In this document: positions 8,401 to 17,330 of the stretch, piece by piece
How the letters are laid out: each line of letters begins with the position of its first letter
Numbering within the stretch: position 1 is the stretch's first letter
NCBI RefSeq assembly: GCF_001428525.1
Contig: NZ_LMHW01000013.1
Span: 653,132 to 717,131, forward strand
Length of the DNA: 64,000 nt
Reading direction: 5' to 3'
DNA from: Flavobacterium sp. Root186
Lineage (GTDB): Bacteria > Bacteroidota > Bacteroidia > Flavobacteriales > Flavobacteriaceae
Notes under the pieces: model-generated
Told to the model about the DNA's origin: nothing
Databases searched by the model: none
What the model saw: the letters and a program-made list of their open reading frames with translations, nothing else
Made by a program: the position numbers and the translations under genes

Positions 8401-8991
8401 TTATCTCCCTTTTTTTGCAGCAGCAAATTTCATTCTGTACTCTTGAAAAGTCTTGCCTTCGGTAATGTTTTTTAATTTCTTTTGAATCAAACGCTTTTTC
8501 AAAGAAGATATTTTATCCGTAAATAAAATGCCTTCGATATGATCGTATTCGTGCTGAATAACTCTTGCTATTAAACCATCAAAAACTTCTGTTTTCACTA
8601 CGAAATCTTCTTCGCAATATTCAATAGTAACAGTTGGTTTTCTGTAAACGTCTTCGCGAACGTCCGGAATACTTAAACATCCTTCATTAAAACTCCACTC
8701 CTCACCTTCTTCTTTAACAATTTTAGCATTTATAAAAGTTTTTTTGAAACCTTTTAAATCTTTCTGCTCATTTTCTGGTAAATCCTCATCGTCGCTAAAA
8801 GGAGTTGTGTCAATAACAAATATACGAATAGGAAGACCAACCTGCGGTGCCGCAAGTCCAACTCCTAAAGCATTATACATGGTTTCATACATGTTTGCTA
8901 TTGTCTCTTTTAAGTTTGGATAATCTGGCGTAACTGCCGTTCCCACTTTTCTTAAAACAGGATCACCATATCCTACAATTGGTAAAATCAT
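8401..8991 (-). CDS. def: peptide deformylase
   Basis: This 196-residue metalloenzyme removes the N-formyl group from nascent proteins. All three deformylase motifs are present: GVGLAAPQ at 43-50, EGCLSIP at 103-109 with the metal ligand Cys105, and HEYDH at 147-151 with His147, Glu148 and His151. The length is usual for a bacterial deformylase. A -7 element lies upstream at 9055-9062. Its downstream neighbour DUF5606 is probably in the same transcript. Confidence 0.97.
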   Translation of the reverse strand: MILPIVGYGDPVLRKVGTAVTPDYPNLKETIANMYETMYNALGVGLAAPQVGLPIRIFVIDTTPFSDDEDLPENEQKDLKGFKKTFINAKIVKEEGEEWSFNEGCLSIPDVREDVYRKPTVTIEYCEEDFVVKTEVFDGLIARVIQHEYDHIEGILFTDKISSLKKRLIQKKLKNITEGKTFQEYRMKFAAAKKGR

Positions 8992-9054
8992 TTGTAATTA
9001 TTTAATGTTTTATCTAATGAAAACCTTATATTAGGGTTAACATATTTCAGCTGG

Positions 9055-9062
9055 CAAAAATA
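9055..9062 (-). promoter_or_regulatory. -7 promoter element of def
   Basis: The minus strand reads TATTTTTG, a perfect TAnnTTTG match 64 bp before the def start. Confidence 0.4.
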
Positions 9063-9165
9063 GTAAAAAATAGTCAACGATTAGCTGTAAAGCCACATTA
9101 TAACAAATTTTTATATGCTTTGGAAAACTCCACCATAATTATGCCAAAATATTTCGTACAATTCT

Positions 9166-9173
9166 TAACTTTG
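9166..9173 (+). promoter_or_regulatory. -7 promoter element of the FUSC-family gene
   Basis: TAACTTTG matches TAnnTTTG perfectly and ends 17 bp before the ATG at 9191. No clear -33 element. Confidence 0.5.
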
Positions 9174-9190
9174 CTAGTAAACCTCATGAT

Positions 9191-11413
9191 ATGCTCGATC
9201 GAATCTCGAAATTTACAAACAGTACTTCTTTTTTAAATGCATCAAAAGTTACTATTGCATCGGTTGTACCTGTTATAATTTTGAATTTTTTAGGGCATTT
9301 TGAAATAGGTTTTACTATTGCGCTTGGTGCTTTTTATACGTATCCAAGTGATATCCCGAGTTCATTAAGCCACAAAATCAAAGGATTGATTGTTGCTTCT
9401 TTAATTGTTTCGGGTGTAAATTTATTAGTAAATCTTGCCTACCCTTTTCCTCTTTTATTTTATCCCTTTTTAGGATTTTTATTGTTTTTATGCTCTATGA
9501 TTTCGGTTTACGGACAGCGTGCCACTTTGGTTTCGTTTTCTGCTTTATTGTCGATTTCATTATCATTTGGGCATTTACATACTGGCTGGGAAGCTTTTCA
9601 ATATTCAGGGTTTATTTTTACGGGAGGGATTTTATACCTTATAGTATCGCTGGTTTTTCATTTTGTACAACCTTATAAATATGTAGAATTACAAATTGCC
9701 GAGGGGATAAAACTGACTGCAAAATATTTAAAATTAAGAGGCGACTTATGGAGCCCGGCTGCTGATCGTCAAAAAATCATAGAAAAACAATTAGCAATAC
9801 AAGTTGATCTCAATTTAATTCATGAGGATTTAAGAAAAATGCTGATTGGAAATCAAAATACATCAGCAACTACAACCCAAAATCGAAAAATGCTTTTGGT
9901 CTTTATTACTTTGGTTGAAATTCAGGAATTGGCGCTTTATACGTCGTTTGATCACAGTAAACTTCACGAAAAATTTGCAAAACATCCCGAAGTTCTTCGA
10001 ACTTATCAAAATGTTGCTTACAAACTGGCCTCTACACTTAAAAAGCTTTCGAAAAATGTGCATCATATCGCTGTTTATGTAGATAAAAATGATCTGAAAA
10101 ACGAATTAGATGCGCTTGAGTTTGCCATTTTTGATTACGAAAAAACTTTAGGTAAAGAAGAAGCTGCAGAAGGTGTTTTGATGCTGACCAATATGCTGAA
10201 ATATGCTAAAAATCAGGTTGGAAAAATTAAAATTATCCAACGTGCTTTGTCGCTCGCAATGCAGTCTTATAAATTAAAAGATAAGGACAAAGAATTAGAA
10301 AAATTCTTAACACCGCAATATTATCCTATAAGAACTCTTATTGAAAATTTAAGTTATTCTTCGTCAATATTCAGGCATTCGCTTCGATTAACAATTACCA
10401 TTTTAATTGGTTTTATAATCGGAAAATTTCTGCCGTTTCAAAATGTGTATTGGATTTTATTAACGATTGTAGTAATCATGCGTCCGGGTTATGGTTTAAC
10501 CAAAGAGCGTTCTTATAATAGAATCTTCGGAACCATTTTAGGAGGCCTTCTCGCATTTGGAATTGTTTCTGTAATTCAAAATCATGTTGCTTTAAGTATT
10601 TTCTCGATTGTATGTATGCTTTTAGGAATTTCCTTTACCCAGATCAATTACAAAATAAGTGCCACATTTGTAACAATGTATGTGGTGTTTATTTACGGGA
10701 TTTTAACACCAAACGTGGTCGAGGTAATTCAGTTTAGAATATTAGATTCGCTTGCCGGAGCAACTCTGGCTTTTCTTGCCAATCAGTTTTTATGGCCGGC
10801 GTGGGAATTTATCAATACGCCAATTCATATTGAAAATTCGATCAGGGCAAATCGTAATTACCTTAAAGAAATTGCTGATTTTTATAATAAAAAAGGTGAA
10901 ATTCCAACGTCTTACAGATTATCCCGAAAGAATGCTTTTGTTGAAATAGGAAATTTAATGACTTCTTTTCAACGAATGATGCAGGAACCAAAATCGAAAC
11001 AGAAAACAATGCCGCTGGTTAATAAATTGGTGGTTTTAAATCATTCTCTTTTATCTGCTTTAGCATCTTTATCGACTTATATTCAATCACATCAAACAAC
11101 ATCGGCATCAGAATCTTTCAATTATATTATAAAAACTATTTTATTAAACTTAGAACACTCGATTTCTATTTTAAGAAACGAAACTATTATAACGGATACT
11201 TTTTTTGACAAAGAAGATGTGACTTTGCAATTTGAAGAACTTAAACGTAAAAATTTCACACGTCTTGCTACTGACGATGAATTAGATAAAGAAACGCGTC
11301 AGGCCAAAATGCAGGAAGCTTCGATGGTTATTGAACAATTAATCTGGATGAGTAATCTTGCAGAGAAAATTTTAAAAATAACAAAAGAATTAAAAGCAGT
11401 AAAAAATGATTAA
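9191..11413 (+). CDS. FUSC-family (YccS-like) inner-membrane protein
   Basis: This 740-residue membrane protein has two blocks of about six hydrophobic segments, near residues 17-150 and 400-530. They are separated by a long soluble helical region and followed by a soluble C-terminal domain of about 200 residues. The duplicated membrane-soluble layout and motifs such as YWILLTIVVIMRPGYGLTKE are characteristic of the fusaric-acid-resistance/YccS superfamily. Members are proposed efflux components, but substrates of the YccS-type are unknown. A -7 element lies just upstream and the gene ends at a bidirectional terminator shared with mqo. No membrane-fusion or outer-membrane partner is next to it. 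Confidence 0.85.
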   Translation: MLDRISKFTNSTSFLNASKVTIASVVPVIILNFLGHFEIGFTIALGAFYTYPSDIPSSLSHKIKGLIVASLIVSGVNLLVNLAYPFPLLFYPFLGFLLFLCSMISVYGQRATLVSFSALLSISLSFGHLHTGWEAFQYSGFIFTGGILYLIVSLVFHFVQPYKYVELQIAEGIKLTAKYLKLRGDLWSPAADRQKIIEKQLAIQVDLNLIHEDLRKMLIGNQNTSATTTQNRKMLLVFITLVEIQELALYTSFDHSKLHEKFAKHPEVLRTYQNVAYKLASTLKKLSKNVHHIAVYVDKNDLKNELDALEFAIFDYEKTLGKEEAAEGVLMLTNMLKYAKNQVGKIKIIQRALSLAMQSYKLKDKDKELEKFLTPQYYPIRTLIENLSYSSSIFRHSLRLTITILIGFIIGKFLPFQNVYWILLTIVVIMRPGYGLTKERSYNRIFGTILGGLLAFGIVSVIQNHVALSIFSIVCMLLGISFTQINYKISATFVTMYVVFIYGILTPNVVEVIQFRILDSLAGATLAFLANQFLWPAWEFINTPIHIENSIRANRNYLKEIADFYNKKGEIPTSYRLSRKNAFVEIGNLMTSFQRMMQEPKSKQKTMPLVNKLVVLNHSLLSALASLSTYIQSHQTTSASESFNYIIKTILLNLEHSISILRNETIITDTFFDKEDVTLQFEELKRKNFTRLATDDELDKETRQAKMQEASMVIEQLIWMSNLAEKILKITKELKAVKND

Positions 11414-11429
11414 CATAGTTTTTACCAAT

Positions 11430-11463
11430 AAAAAAAGGACTTAGATAACTAAGTCCTTTTTTT
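11430..11463. terminator. Bidirectional terminator between the FUSC gene and mqo
   Basis: An A-tract, a GGACTTAG stem, a 4-base loop and the complementary CTAAGTCC with a T-tract lie between convergent stops, so it can end both transcripts. Confidence 0.9.
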
Positions 11464-11477
11464 ATTAAACTGAAGTT

Positions 11478-12971
11478 TTATTTTATTTTTAAAACTTCTG
11501 CAGTATGTTTTCTCATTTCTGCTAAAAGCTCTGGCTTATCATTTAGCGTTTTTCCATAAGATGGAATCATTGTTTTCATTTTAGCCTCCCATTCTGGTGT
11601 TTTGATTTGGTTTGTAAAACATCTGCTGATTAAATCAACCATAATGGCAACTGCAGTTGATGCTCCCGGAGAAGCTCCTAATAATACTGCTAAAGTCCCG
11701 TCATGTGTAGTAATAACTTCTGTACCAAATTCAAGAACTCCGCCGCCATTTTCACCTTTTTTAATTACCTGTACACGCTGACCGGCTTTTTCTAATTTCC
11801 AATCTTTAGAACGTGCACTTGGCAAATATTCACGAAGTGCTTTCATTCTGTCTTTTGGGGACTGACGCACCTGCTCAATTAAATATTTTGTTAGTGGAAT
11901 ATTGTGAAATCCGGCAGAAAGCATCGGAATTAAATTGTTTGCTTTTATTGATAATGGCAAATCTAAATAAGATCCATTTTTAAGGAAACGTGTTGAAAAT
12001 CCAGCAAATGGTCCAAAAAGAAGCGCTTTCTCACCATCAATTACACGTGTATCAATATGCGGAACAGACATTGGAGGCGCACCTACACTTGCCTTTCCGT
12101 AAACTTTTGCCTGATGTTTTGCAATAACTTCCGGATTTGTACATTTTAACCATTGACCGCTTACCGGGAAACCGCCATAACCATCTCCTTCCGGAACATT
12201 TGCTTTTTCTAATAATGGCAATGAACCGCCGCCGGCTCCAATAAATACAAATTGGGTATATGCTTTTCTTTTTTGACCTGTAGCTAAATCGGTGATTTTA
12301 ATTCTCCATGATTTATCCTCACGCTGTCTTAATTTCTGAACTTCGTGATTAAAATATAAAGTTACTCCGTCTAATTTTTCAAGATAATTAAACATGCTTC
12401 TGGTTAAGGCTCCAAAATTTACATCGGTACCAATTTCCATGTGTGTTGCCGCTAATTTTTCTCCTTCTTCTCTACCTTCCATTACAAGAGGCATCCATTC
12501 TTTCAGCTGATTAAAATCTGTACTGAATGTCATTTCAGAAAAAATTGGATTACTTTGAAGTGCTTCGAATCTCTTTTTAAGATATTCGACGTTTTTATCT
12601 CCCCAAACGAAACTCATGTGAGGAACACTTTTAATAAAATTTTCTGGAGAAGGAACTTTATTCTGCTGTACTAAATACGACCAGAACTGGCGTGAAATTT
12701 CAAAAGATTCTGCTATGCTGATGGCTTTTTTTGGATCAATACTTCCATCTGCTTTTTCTGGAGTATAATTTAATTCACAAAAGGCAGAGTGTCCGGTTCC
12801 TGCATTATTCCAGGCATCCGAGCTTTCAGCCGCTGCCACATCTAATCTTTCGTAAATTTCAATTTTTATATCGGGCTGCAGCTCTTTCAAAATTAATCCA
12901 AGAGTTGCACTCATAATTCCAGCTCCAATAAGCACTACTTCACTATTGGAACGTATTGTATTGTCAGGCAT
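11478..12971 (-). CDS. mqo: malate:quinone oxidoreductase
   Basis: This 497-residue FAD enzyme oxidises malate to oxaloacetate and passes the electrons to the quinone pool, linking the citric-acid cycle to respiration at the membrane. The FAD-binding site is at the N-terminus (VLIGAGIMSATLG, about residues 13-25), followed by the family-specific block SSDAWNNAGTGHSAFCELNYTP, shown here in part. The usual length is about 490-500 residues. It is transcribed alone: a -7 element lies upstream at 12994-13001 and a terminator downstream. Confidence 0.97.
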   Translation of the reverse strand: MPDNTIRSNSEVVLIGAGIMSATLGLILKELQPDIKIEIYERLDVAAAESSDAWNNAGTGHSAFCELNYTPEKADGSIDPKKAISIAESFEISRQFWSYLVQQNKVPSPENFIKSVPHMSFVWGDKNVEYLKKRFEALQSNPIFSEMTFSTDFNQLKEWMPLVMEGREEGEKLAATHMEIGTDVNFGALTRSMFNYLEKLDGVTLYFNHEVQKLRQREDKSWRIKITDLATGQKRKAYTQFVFIGAGGGSLPLLEKANVPEGDGYGGFPVSGQWLKCTNPEVIAKHQAKVYGKASVGAPPMSVPHIDTRVIDGEKALLFGPFAGFSTRFLKNGSYLDLPLSIKANNLIPMLSAGFHNIPLTKYLIEQVRQSPKDRMKALREYLPSARSKDWKLEKAGQRVQVIKKGENGGGVLEFGTEVITTHDGTLAVLLGASPGASTAVAIMVDLISRCFTNQIKTPEWEAKMKTMIPSYGKTLNDKPELLAEMRKHTAEVLKIK

Positions 12972-12993
12972 AACAGTAATTTGTTTTAAAATG

Positions 12994-13001
12994 CAAAGGT
13001 A
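12994..13001 (-). promoter_or_regulatory. -7 promoter element of mqo
   Basis: The minus strand reads TACCTTTG, a perfect TAnnTTTG match 23 bp before the mqo ATG. Confidence 0.55.
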
Positions 13002-13095
13002 CTTTTTTCAATCGCAAAAAAAAACTAATTTTTACATGATAAAAGTTAGAAAATTATAAATTTTTCTAAAAATGAAGATTTAATCTAAAATAAAC

Positions 13096-13512
13096 TTAAA
13101 AACGCTTAGACGAAAGATAATCCTGAAGCATAATGGTTGCCGAAATTTCATCGATAAGTCCTTTGTTCTGGCGTTGTTTTTTACTAAGTCCGCTGTCAAT
13201 TATAGTTTGGAATGCCATTTTTGAAGTAAAACGCTCGTCAACACGAATTACTTTCATTTCCGGAAAAATATTCGAGAAATGAGTTACAAAACCGTTAATC
13301 ACAGATGCACTTTCTGATGGCTGACCGTTCATTTGTTTTGGCTCGCCAATTAAAACTGCTTCTACTTTTTCTTTAGCAAAATAATCTTTGAGAAAATCAA
13401 TTAAAGTATGAGTAGGAATTGTGGTTAAACCCGATGCAATAATCTGCATTTCGTCAGTAACAGCGATTCCAGTTCGTTTTTGTCCGTAGTCTATGGAGAG
13501 GATTCTTGGCAT
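13096..13512 (-). CDS. ruvX: RuvX/YqgF, Holliday-junction resolvase-like RNase H-fold protein
   Basis: This 138-residue protein has the RNase H fold motifs of YqgF: the N-terminal catalytic block SIDYGQKRTGIAVTD (Asp7), the strand VLIGEPKQMNG with Glu, the DERFTS block near residue 92, and a C-terminal Asp in IDEISATIMLQDYL. E. coli YqgF is implicated in 16S/23S rRNA maturation, and resolvase activity has been proposed. It has a -7 element upstream at 13533-13540 and runs in the same direction as mqo, from which it is separated by about 125 bp. Confidence 0.93.
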   Translation of the reverse strand: MPRILSIDYGQKRTGIAVTDEMQIIASGLTTIPTHTLIDFLKDYFAKEKVEAVLIGEPKQMNGQPSESASVINGFVTHFSNIFPEMKVIRVDERFTSKMAFQTIIDSGLSKKQRQNKGLIDEISATIMLQDYLSSKRF

Positions 13513-13532
13513 TTTATTTTAATTTAACAATA

Positions 13533-13540
13533 CAAATATA
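13533..13540 (-). promoter_or_regulatory. -7 promoter element of ruvX
   Basis: The minus strand reads TATATTTG, a perfect match 21 bp before the ruvX start. Confidence 0.5.
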
Positions 13541-13643
13541 AACTTATTTAAATTGCTGCTTTTAAATTAAAACCAAAAGGCCCGCTCTGAATAAATCAAA
13601 ACGGACCCGAACCTAAATATTTAAAACTAAAAATTATTCTTAT

Positions 13644-14276
13644 TTATCGATTAAATAATCTGCTGAAAAAACCTCTATGCTCTTCTTCTTCTCCATCTTG
13701 TTCTTCTTCATAATGAGCAAACTTTGCCTGATTTTTTTCATGATCGTAAATTAACTCCTTTATATATTCAATATATGATTTCTTTTTTTCTTCTAAGAAA
13801 CCAATCAAATATTTCTCGCTAAACTCTACACCGCTTGCCGCTTCTATTTGAAGCAACTTTTTATACAATGGTTCAATATGCATTGCAACCACTTCTTGAG
13901 GAACAGCTTGTCTTCTTCCAAAATAATTTACAATTACGCCGTTTTCATCTCTTGCAATATCAAAATCTGTAATTACCCAATAGTATCTTCCTGATTTTGC
14001 CAGATTTTTTACAATTGCATGAAAGTTTTTTCCATTTTTAAGATTTTCCCAAAGCACTTTAAAAATAACTTTTGGCATATCGGGATGACGTATAATATTA
14101 TGCGGCTGCCCCATTAATTCATAATCCTCGTAACCACAAACGTCGACAAAAACTTCATTGGCATATTCAATAATACCAAAGGCATTTGTTTTGCTCATAA
14201 TTACCTGCGTTTTATCCCACGTAACTTCTTTATCGATAACGGTAACTGGGGTTCGAAGTTGATTTTCCTGATTCAT
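13644..14276 (-). CDS. stand-alone PAS protein of the aerotaxis-receptor (Aer) type
   Basis: This 210-residue protein has a single PAS domain, about residues 5-135, most like the FAD-binding PAS of Aer. Signature stretches are TNAFGIIEYANEVFVDVCGY, the block IIRHPDMPK, and the segment YYWVITDFDI. The rest is helical (about 135-180), then a strongly acidic stretch (EEEQDGEEEEH) and the end GFFSRLFNR. There is no kinase, methyl-accepting or cyclase domain, and no chemotaxis gene is nearby, so how it passes on a signal is unknown. Redox or oxygen sensing is inferred from the family only. A perfect -7 element precedes it. Confidence 0.85.
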   Translation of the reverse strand: MNQENQLRTPVTVIDKEVTWDKTQVIMSKTNAFGIIEYANEVFVDVCGYEDYELMGQPHNIIRHPDMPKVIFKVLWENLKNGKNFHAIVKNLAKSGRYYWVITDFDIARDENGVIVNYFGRRQAVPQEVVAMHIEPLYKKLLQIEAASGVEFSEKYLIGFLEEKKKSYIEYIKELIYDHEKNQAKFAHYEEEQDGEEEEHRGFFSRLFNR

Positions 14277-14340
14277 GTTTAGTAGATTTTATATGTTTTG
14301 GATTGGTATTTTTAATGCTGATTTCTCAGAATTAATCCGA

Positions 14341-14348
14341 CAAAAGTA
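14341..14348 (-). promoter_or_regulatory. -7 promoter element of the PAS gene
   Basis: The minus strand reads TACTTTTG, a perfect match, with a 5' leader of about 60 nt to the start codon. Confidence 0.5.
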
Positions 14349-14507
14349 GATTGAAGAAAAAGCAAAGAATCTGATATTTGTCATATTTTGATATAAAAAA
14401 AACTTTTAGTGACAGAAGATTAAAATCAAAATTGTATTCTAAAAATTTAATTTATCAAATTAAAAACAAAAAGTTATACTTATAACACTTTCAATTCCGT
14501 TTACTTT

Positions 14508-14536
14508 TTTGCTTTTCAGCAAATACGTTATCTTTG
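14508..14536 (+). promoter_or_regulatory. Promoter of dapD (-33 and -7 elements)
   Basis: TTTG at 14508-14511 and TATCTTTG at 14529-14536 are 17 bp apart, which fits the full Bacteroidota promoter consensus. The leader to the ATG at 14552 is about 10 nt. Confidence 0.7.
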
Positions 14537-14551
14537 CCAAAAATTTAAACT

Positions 14552-15367
14552 ATGAATTCTTTACAGACTATAATTGAGCAAGCTTGGGAAAACAGAGCTT
14601 TATTACAAGAAAAAACTACAACTGACGCTATTAGAGAAGTTATCGAATTAGTTGATGCAGGAAAATTACGTGTTGCTGAACCAGTTGGTGATGCTTGGCA
14701 GGTAAACGAATGGGTTAAGAAAGCAGTTGTAATGTATTTCCCAATCCAAAAAATGGAAACATGGGAATCTGGTATTTTCGAATATCACGATAAAATGCTG
14801 CTAAAAAGAGGTTATGCTGAAAAAGGAATTCGTGTTGTACCAAATGCTGTGGCGCGTTACGGAGCTTATATTTCAAGCGGCGTTATTTTGATGCCGAGTT
14901 ATGTAAATATTGGTGCTTATGTTGACGAAGGAACTATGGTTGACACTTGGGCAACTGTAGGTAGCTGTGCACAAATTGGTAAAAACGTTCACTTAAGCGG
15001 TGGTGTTGGTATTGGTGGTGTTTTAGAGCCATTACAAGCTGCTCCGGTAATTATTGAAGACGGTGCTTTTATTGGTTCTCGTTGTATTGTTGTAGAAGGT
15101 GTTCACGTTGGTAAAGAAGCTGTTCTTGGTGCTAATGTTTGTTTGACTGCTTCAACAAAAATTATTGATGTTACGGGCGACGAACCAGTTGAAATGAAAG
15201 GTTTTGTTCCTGCACGTTCTGTTGTAATTCCTGGAAGTTATACTAAAAAGTTTGCTGCTGGCGAATTTCAGGTTCCATGTGCTTTAATTATTGGTACTCG
15301 TAAACCATCTACAGATTTGAAAACTTCATTAAATAATGCACTTCGCGAATACGACGTTGCAGTATAA
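14552..15367 (+). CDS. dapD: tetrahydrodipicolinate N-succinyltransferase
   Basis: This 271-residue enzyme succinylates 2,3,4,5-tetrahydrodipicolinate in the succinylase route to diaminopimelate and lysine, and so also feeds peptidoglycan. After a helical N-terminal domain, residues about 100-230 form a left-handed beta-helix of hexapeptide repeats (for example VNIGAYVDEG, IGKNVHLSGG, IEDGAFIGSR). The DapD-specific blocks PNAVARYGAYI and GTMVDTWATVGSCAQIG are present. The length is typical. It is monocistronic: a full promoter lies upstream and a strong hairpin downstream. Confidence 0.97.
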   Translation: MNSLQTIIEQAWENRALLQEKTTTDAIREVIELVDAGKLRVAEPVGDAWQVNEWVKKAVVMYFPIQKMETWESGIFEYHDKMLLKRGYAEKGIRVVPNAVARYGAYISSGVILMPSYVNIGAYVDEGTMVDTWATVGSCAQIGKNVHLSGGVGIGGVLEPLQAAPVIIEDGAFIGSRCIVVEGVHVGKEAVLGANVCLTASTKIIDVTGDEPVEMKGFVPARSVVIPGSYTKKFAAGEFQVPCALIIGTRKPSTDLKTSLNNALREYDVAV

Positions 15368-15388
15368 TTTATAAAGAACAAATAAATT

Positions 15389-15434
15389 AAAAAATCCAAA
15401 TTCCAATTGATTATGATTGGAATTTGGATTTTTT
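15389..15434 (+). terminator. Rho-independent terminator after dapD
   Basis: A long perfect stem containing ATCCAAATTCCAAT and its complement, an 8-base loop and a T-tract follow the dapD stop. A-rich on the other side, it could work in both directions. Confidence 0.88.
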
Positions 15435-15474
15435 TTGCTTCAATTTGTAACCAATTAAAAGATTCCCTTTTTAG

Positions 15475-16539
15475 ATGAAGATACTTGTTATTCAACAAAA
15501 AATGATTGGAGACGTTTTAGTCAGCAGTATTATTTGCAATAATCTGCGTACTGCTTATCCAGATGCTCAAATAGATTATTTGGTTTATGCTTCGACAACT
15601 CCGGTTTTAGAAGGTAATTCAAGTATTGACAACATCATTTTATTTGAAGAAAAACATCGAAAAAGTAAAAAAGAATTATTGAAACTTGGTTTTCAAATTC
15701 GAAATGAAAAATACGATTTAGTTATTGATGCTTATTCAAAATTAGAAAGCTGGATATTAATATTTTTAAGCAACGCCAAAAGAAAAATTTCCTATAAAAA
15801 ACCCGGAAGAAATTTTCTTTATACAGATAATGTTCCTTTTGCACCTTTTCCTAAAACCAATTTAGGATTGGCAATCGAAAGAAGGCTTTCATTAATAGAA
15901 CCTTTAGATTTAAAAGTTGAAATAGATCCAATTCCAAAATTATTTGTTTCTGAAAAAGAAAATCAGGAAGCTTTAGCGGTTTTTGAAAAACATAATGTTC
16001 GCAAAGACAGAAAAACGGTAATGATCAGCCTTTTGGGAAGCGAGAAATTAAAAACATATCCGCTGGAATTTATGTCGAAAGTGGTTGATTATATTGCAGA
16101 TAATGCTGATGTAAATATTCTTTTTAATTATTTCCCAAAGCAGATTGAAGACGCAAAAACCGTTTTTAACGCCTGTAAACCTTCAACTCAGGAAAAAATA
16201 TATTTTGATTTATTAGGAGGCGATTTACGTTCGTTTATTGCGATTATGAATCAATGTGATTTAATTATAGGAAATGACGGCGGCGCAATAAATATGGCTA
16301 AAGCCTTAGGGAAACCCTCTTTTATAATTTTTTCTCCTTGGATTGAAAAGAAAATCTGGGCTACATTTGAAGACGAAATCCACCATTTATCTGTGCATTT
16401 AAAAGATTATCGTTCTGATTTATTTGGACAGAAATCTGAAAAAATGCTTAAAAAAGAAGCTTTGTCTTTATATGAGGAATTCAAACCTGAATTTTTCAAA
16501 GACAAAATTGAATCGTTTCTAGAAAAAAACATCAGCTAA
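15475..16539 (+). CDS. glycosyltransferase family 9 (heptosyltransferase-like)
   Basis: This 354-residue protein has the two-Rossmann GT-B layout of ADP-heptose:LPS heptosyltransferases. It starts KILVIQQKMIGDVLVSS, the GT9 acceptor-side signature, and has the donor-side motif GNDGGAINMAKALGKPS near residues 265-281, where the family usually has xDSGxxHxA; the usual His is replaced by Asn. It probably adds a sugar to the lipopolysaccharide core at the inner membrane. The next gene starts 2 bp after its stop, so the two form an operon. The exact sugar cannot be read from the sequence. Confidence 0.87.
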   Translation: MKILVIQQKMIGDVLVSSIICNNLRTAYPDAQIDYLVYASTTPVLEGNSSIDNIILFEEKHRKSKKELLKLGFQIRNEKYDLVIDAYSKLESWILIFLSNAKRKISYKKPGRNFLYTDNVPFAPFPKTNLGLAIERRLSLIEPLDLKVEIDPIPKLFVSEKENQEALAVFEKHNVRKDRKTVMISLLGSEKLKTYPLEFMSKVVDYIADNADVNILFNYFPKQIEDAKTVFNACKPSTQEKIYFDLLGGDLRSFIAIMNQCDLIIGNDGGAINMAKALGKPSFIIFSPWIEKKIWATFEDEIHHLSVHLKDYRSDLFGQKSEKMLKKEALSLYEEFKPEFFKDKIESFLEKNIS

Positions 16540-16541
16540 AA

Positions 16542-17330
16542 ATGATTTCGCCTCCAAAACAACTTTTATCGGCTTTACTGATAACTTATAATGAAGAATC
16601 TAACATACGTCAGGTTCTTGATAATTTGGCTTTTGCCGATGAAATCATCATTGTAGATTCTTTTAGTACCGACAAAACTTTCGAAATTGCGTCAACATAT
16701 CAAAATGTGAAGATTGTACAGCGTGCTTTTGATAATTTTGCCCTTCAGCGTAATTATACAATAGATTTAGCTTCAAATTCATGGATTCTTTTTATCGACG
16801 CCGATGAACGATTAAGCCCTGAATTGCAGCAAGAAATTATTACCGAAATAAATCAGCCAAAAAGTGCTTCTGCTTATTTTTTCAGTAGAGATTTTATCTT
16901 CGAAAACAAGAAACTGTATTTCAGCGGCTGGCAGAATGATAAAATTATTCGCCTATTTAGAAAAGAAAATGCACGCTATAATAACAATAAAATTGTGCAC
17001 GAAAAACTAATTGTAAAAGGAGAAATTAGAAAATTAAAACACAAATTAACACACCATTCTTATTCTAATTACGAGGATTATAAGCAAAAAATGATTTTTT
17101 ACGGGCATCTAAAAGCGCAGGAAGAGTTAACAAAAAATACTAACCCTAACTTTTTTCATTTCTATATTCGGCCTGTTTATCAGTTTTTAAACCAATATTT
17201 ATTGAGACTCGGCTTTTTAGATGGAAGAAAGGGAATTATTATCTGTTACTTGAATGCTTTAAGTGTATCGGTTCGTTTTCAGGAACTTAAAAAAATACAG
17301 AAACAAATTAAGATTTCTTCCAGAACTTAA
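16542..17330 (+). CDS. glycosyltransferase family 2, WaaE/KdtX-like
   Basis: This 262-residue GT-A enzyme begins with LSALLITYNEESNIRQVL and has the nucleotide-sugar motif VDSFSTDKT and the metal site IDADERL near residues 85-91. The short form with a KHKLTHHSYSNYEDY block resembles the WaaE/KdtX subfamily, which adds glucose to the LPS core. It is coupled to the GT9 gene before it (2 bp gap) and overlaps the convergent LPS-kinase gene by 23 bp at its 3' end. Confidence 0.87.
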   Translation: MISPPKQLLSALLITYNEESNIRQVLDNLAFADEIIIVDSFSTDKTFEIASTYQNVKIVQRAFDNFALQRNYTIDLASNSWILFIDADERLSPELQQEIITEINQPKSASAYFFSRDFIFENKKLYFSGWQNDKIIRLFRKENARYNNNKIVHEKLIVKGEIRKLKHKLTHHSYSNYEDYKQKMIFYGHLKAQEELTKNTNPNFFHFYIRPVYQFLNQYLLRLGFLDGRKGIIICYLNALSVSVRFQELKKIQKQIKISSRT

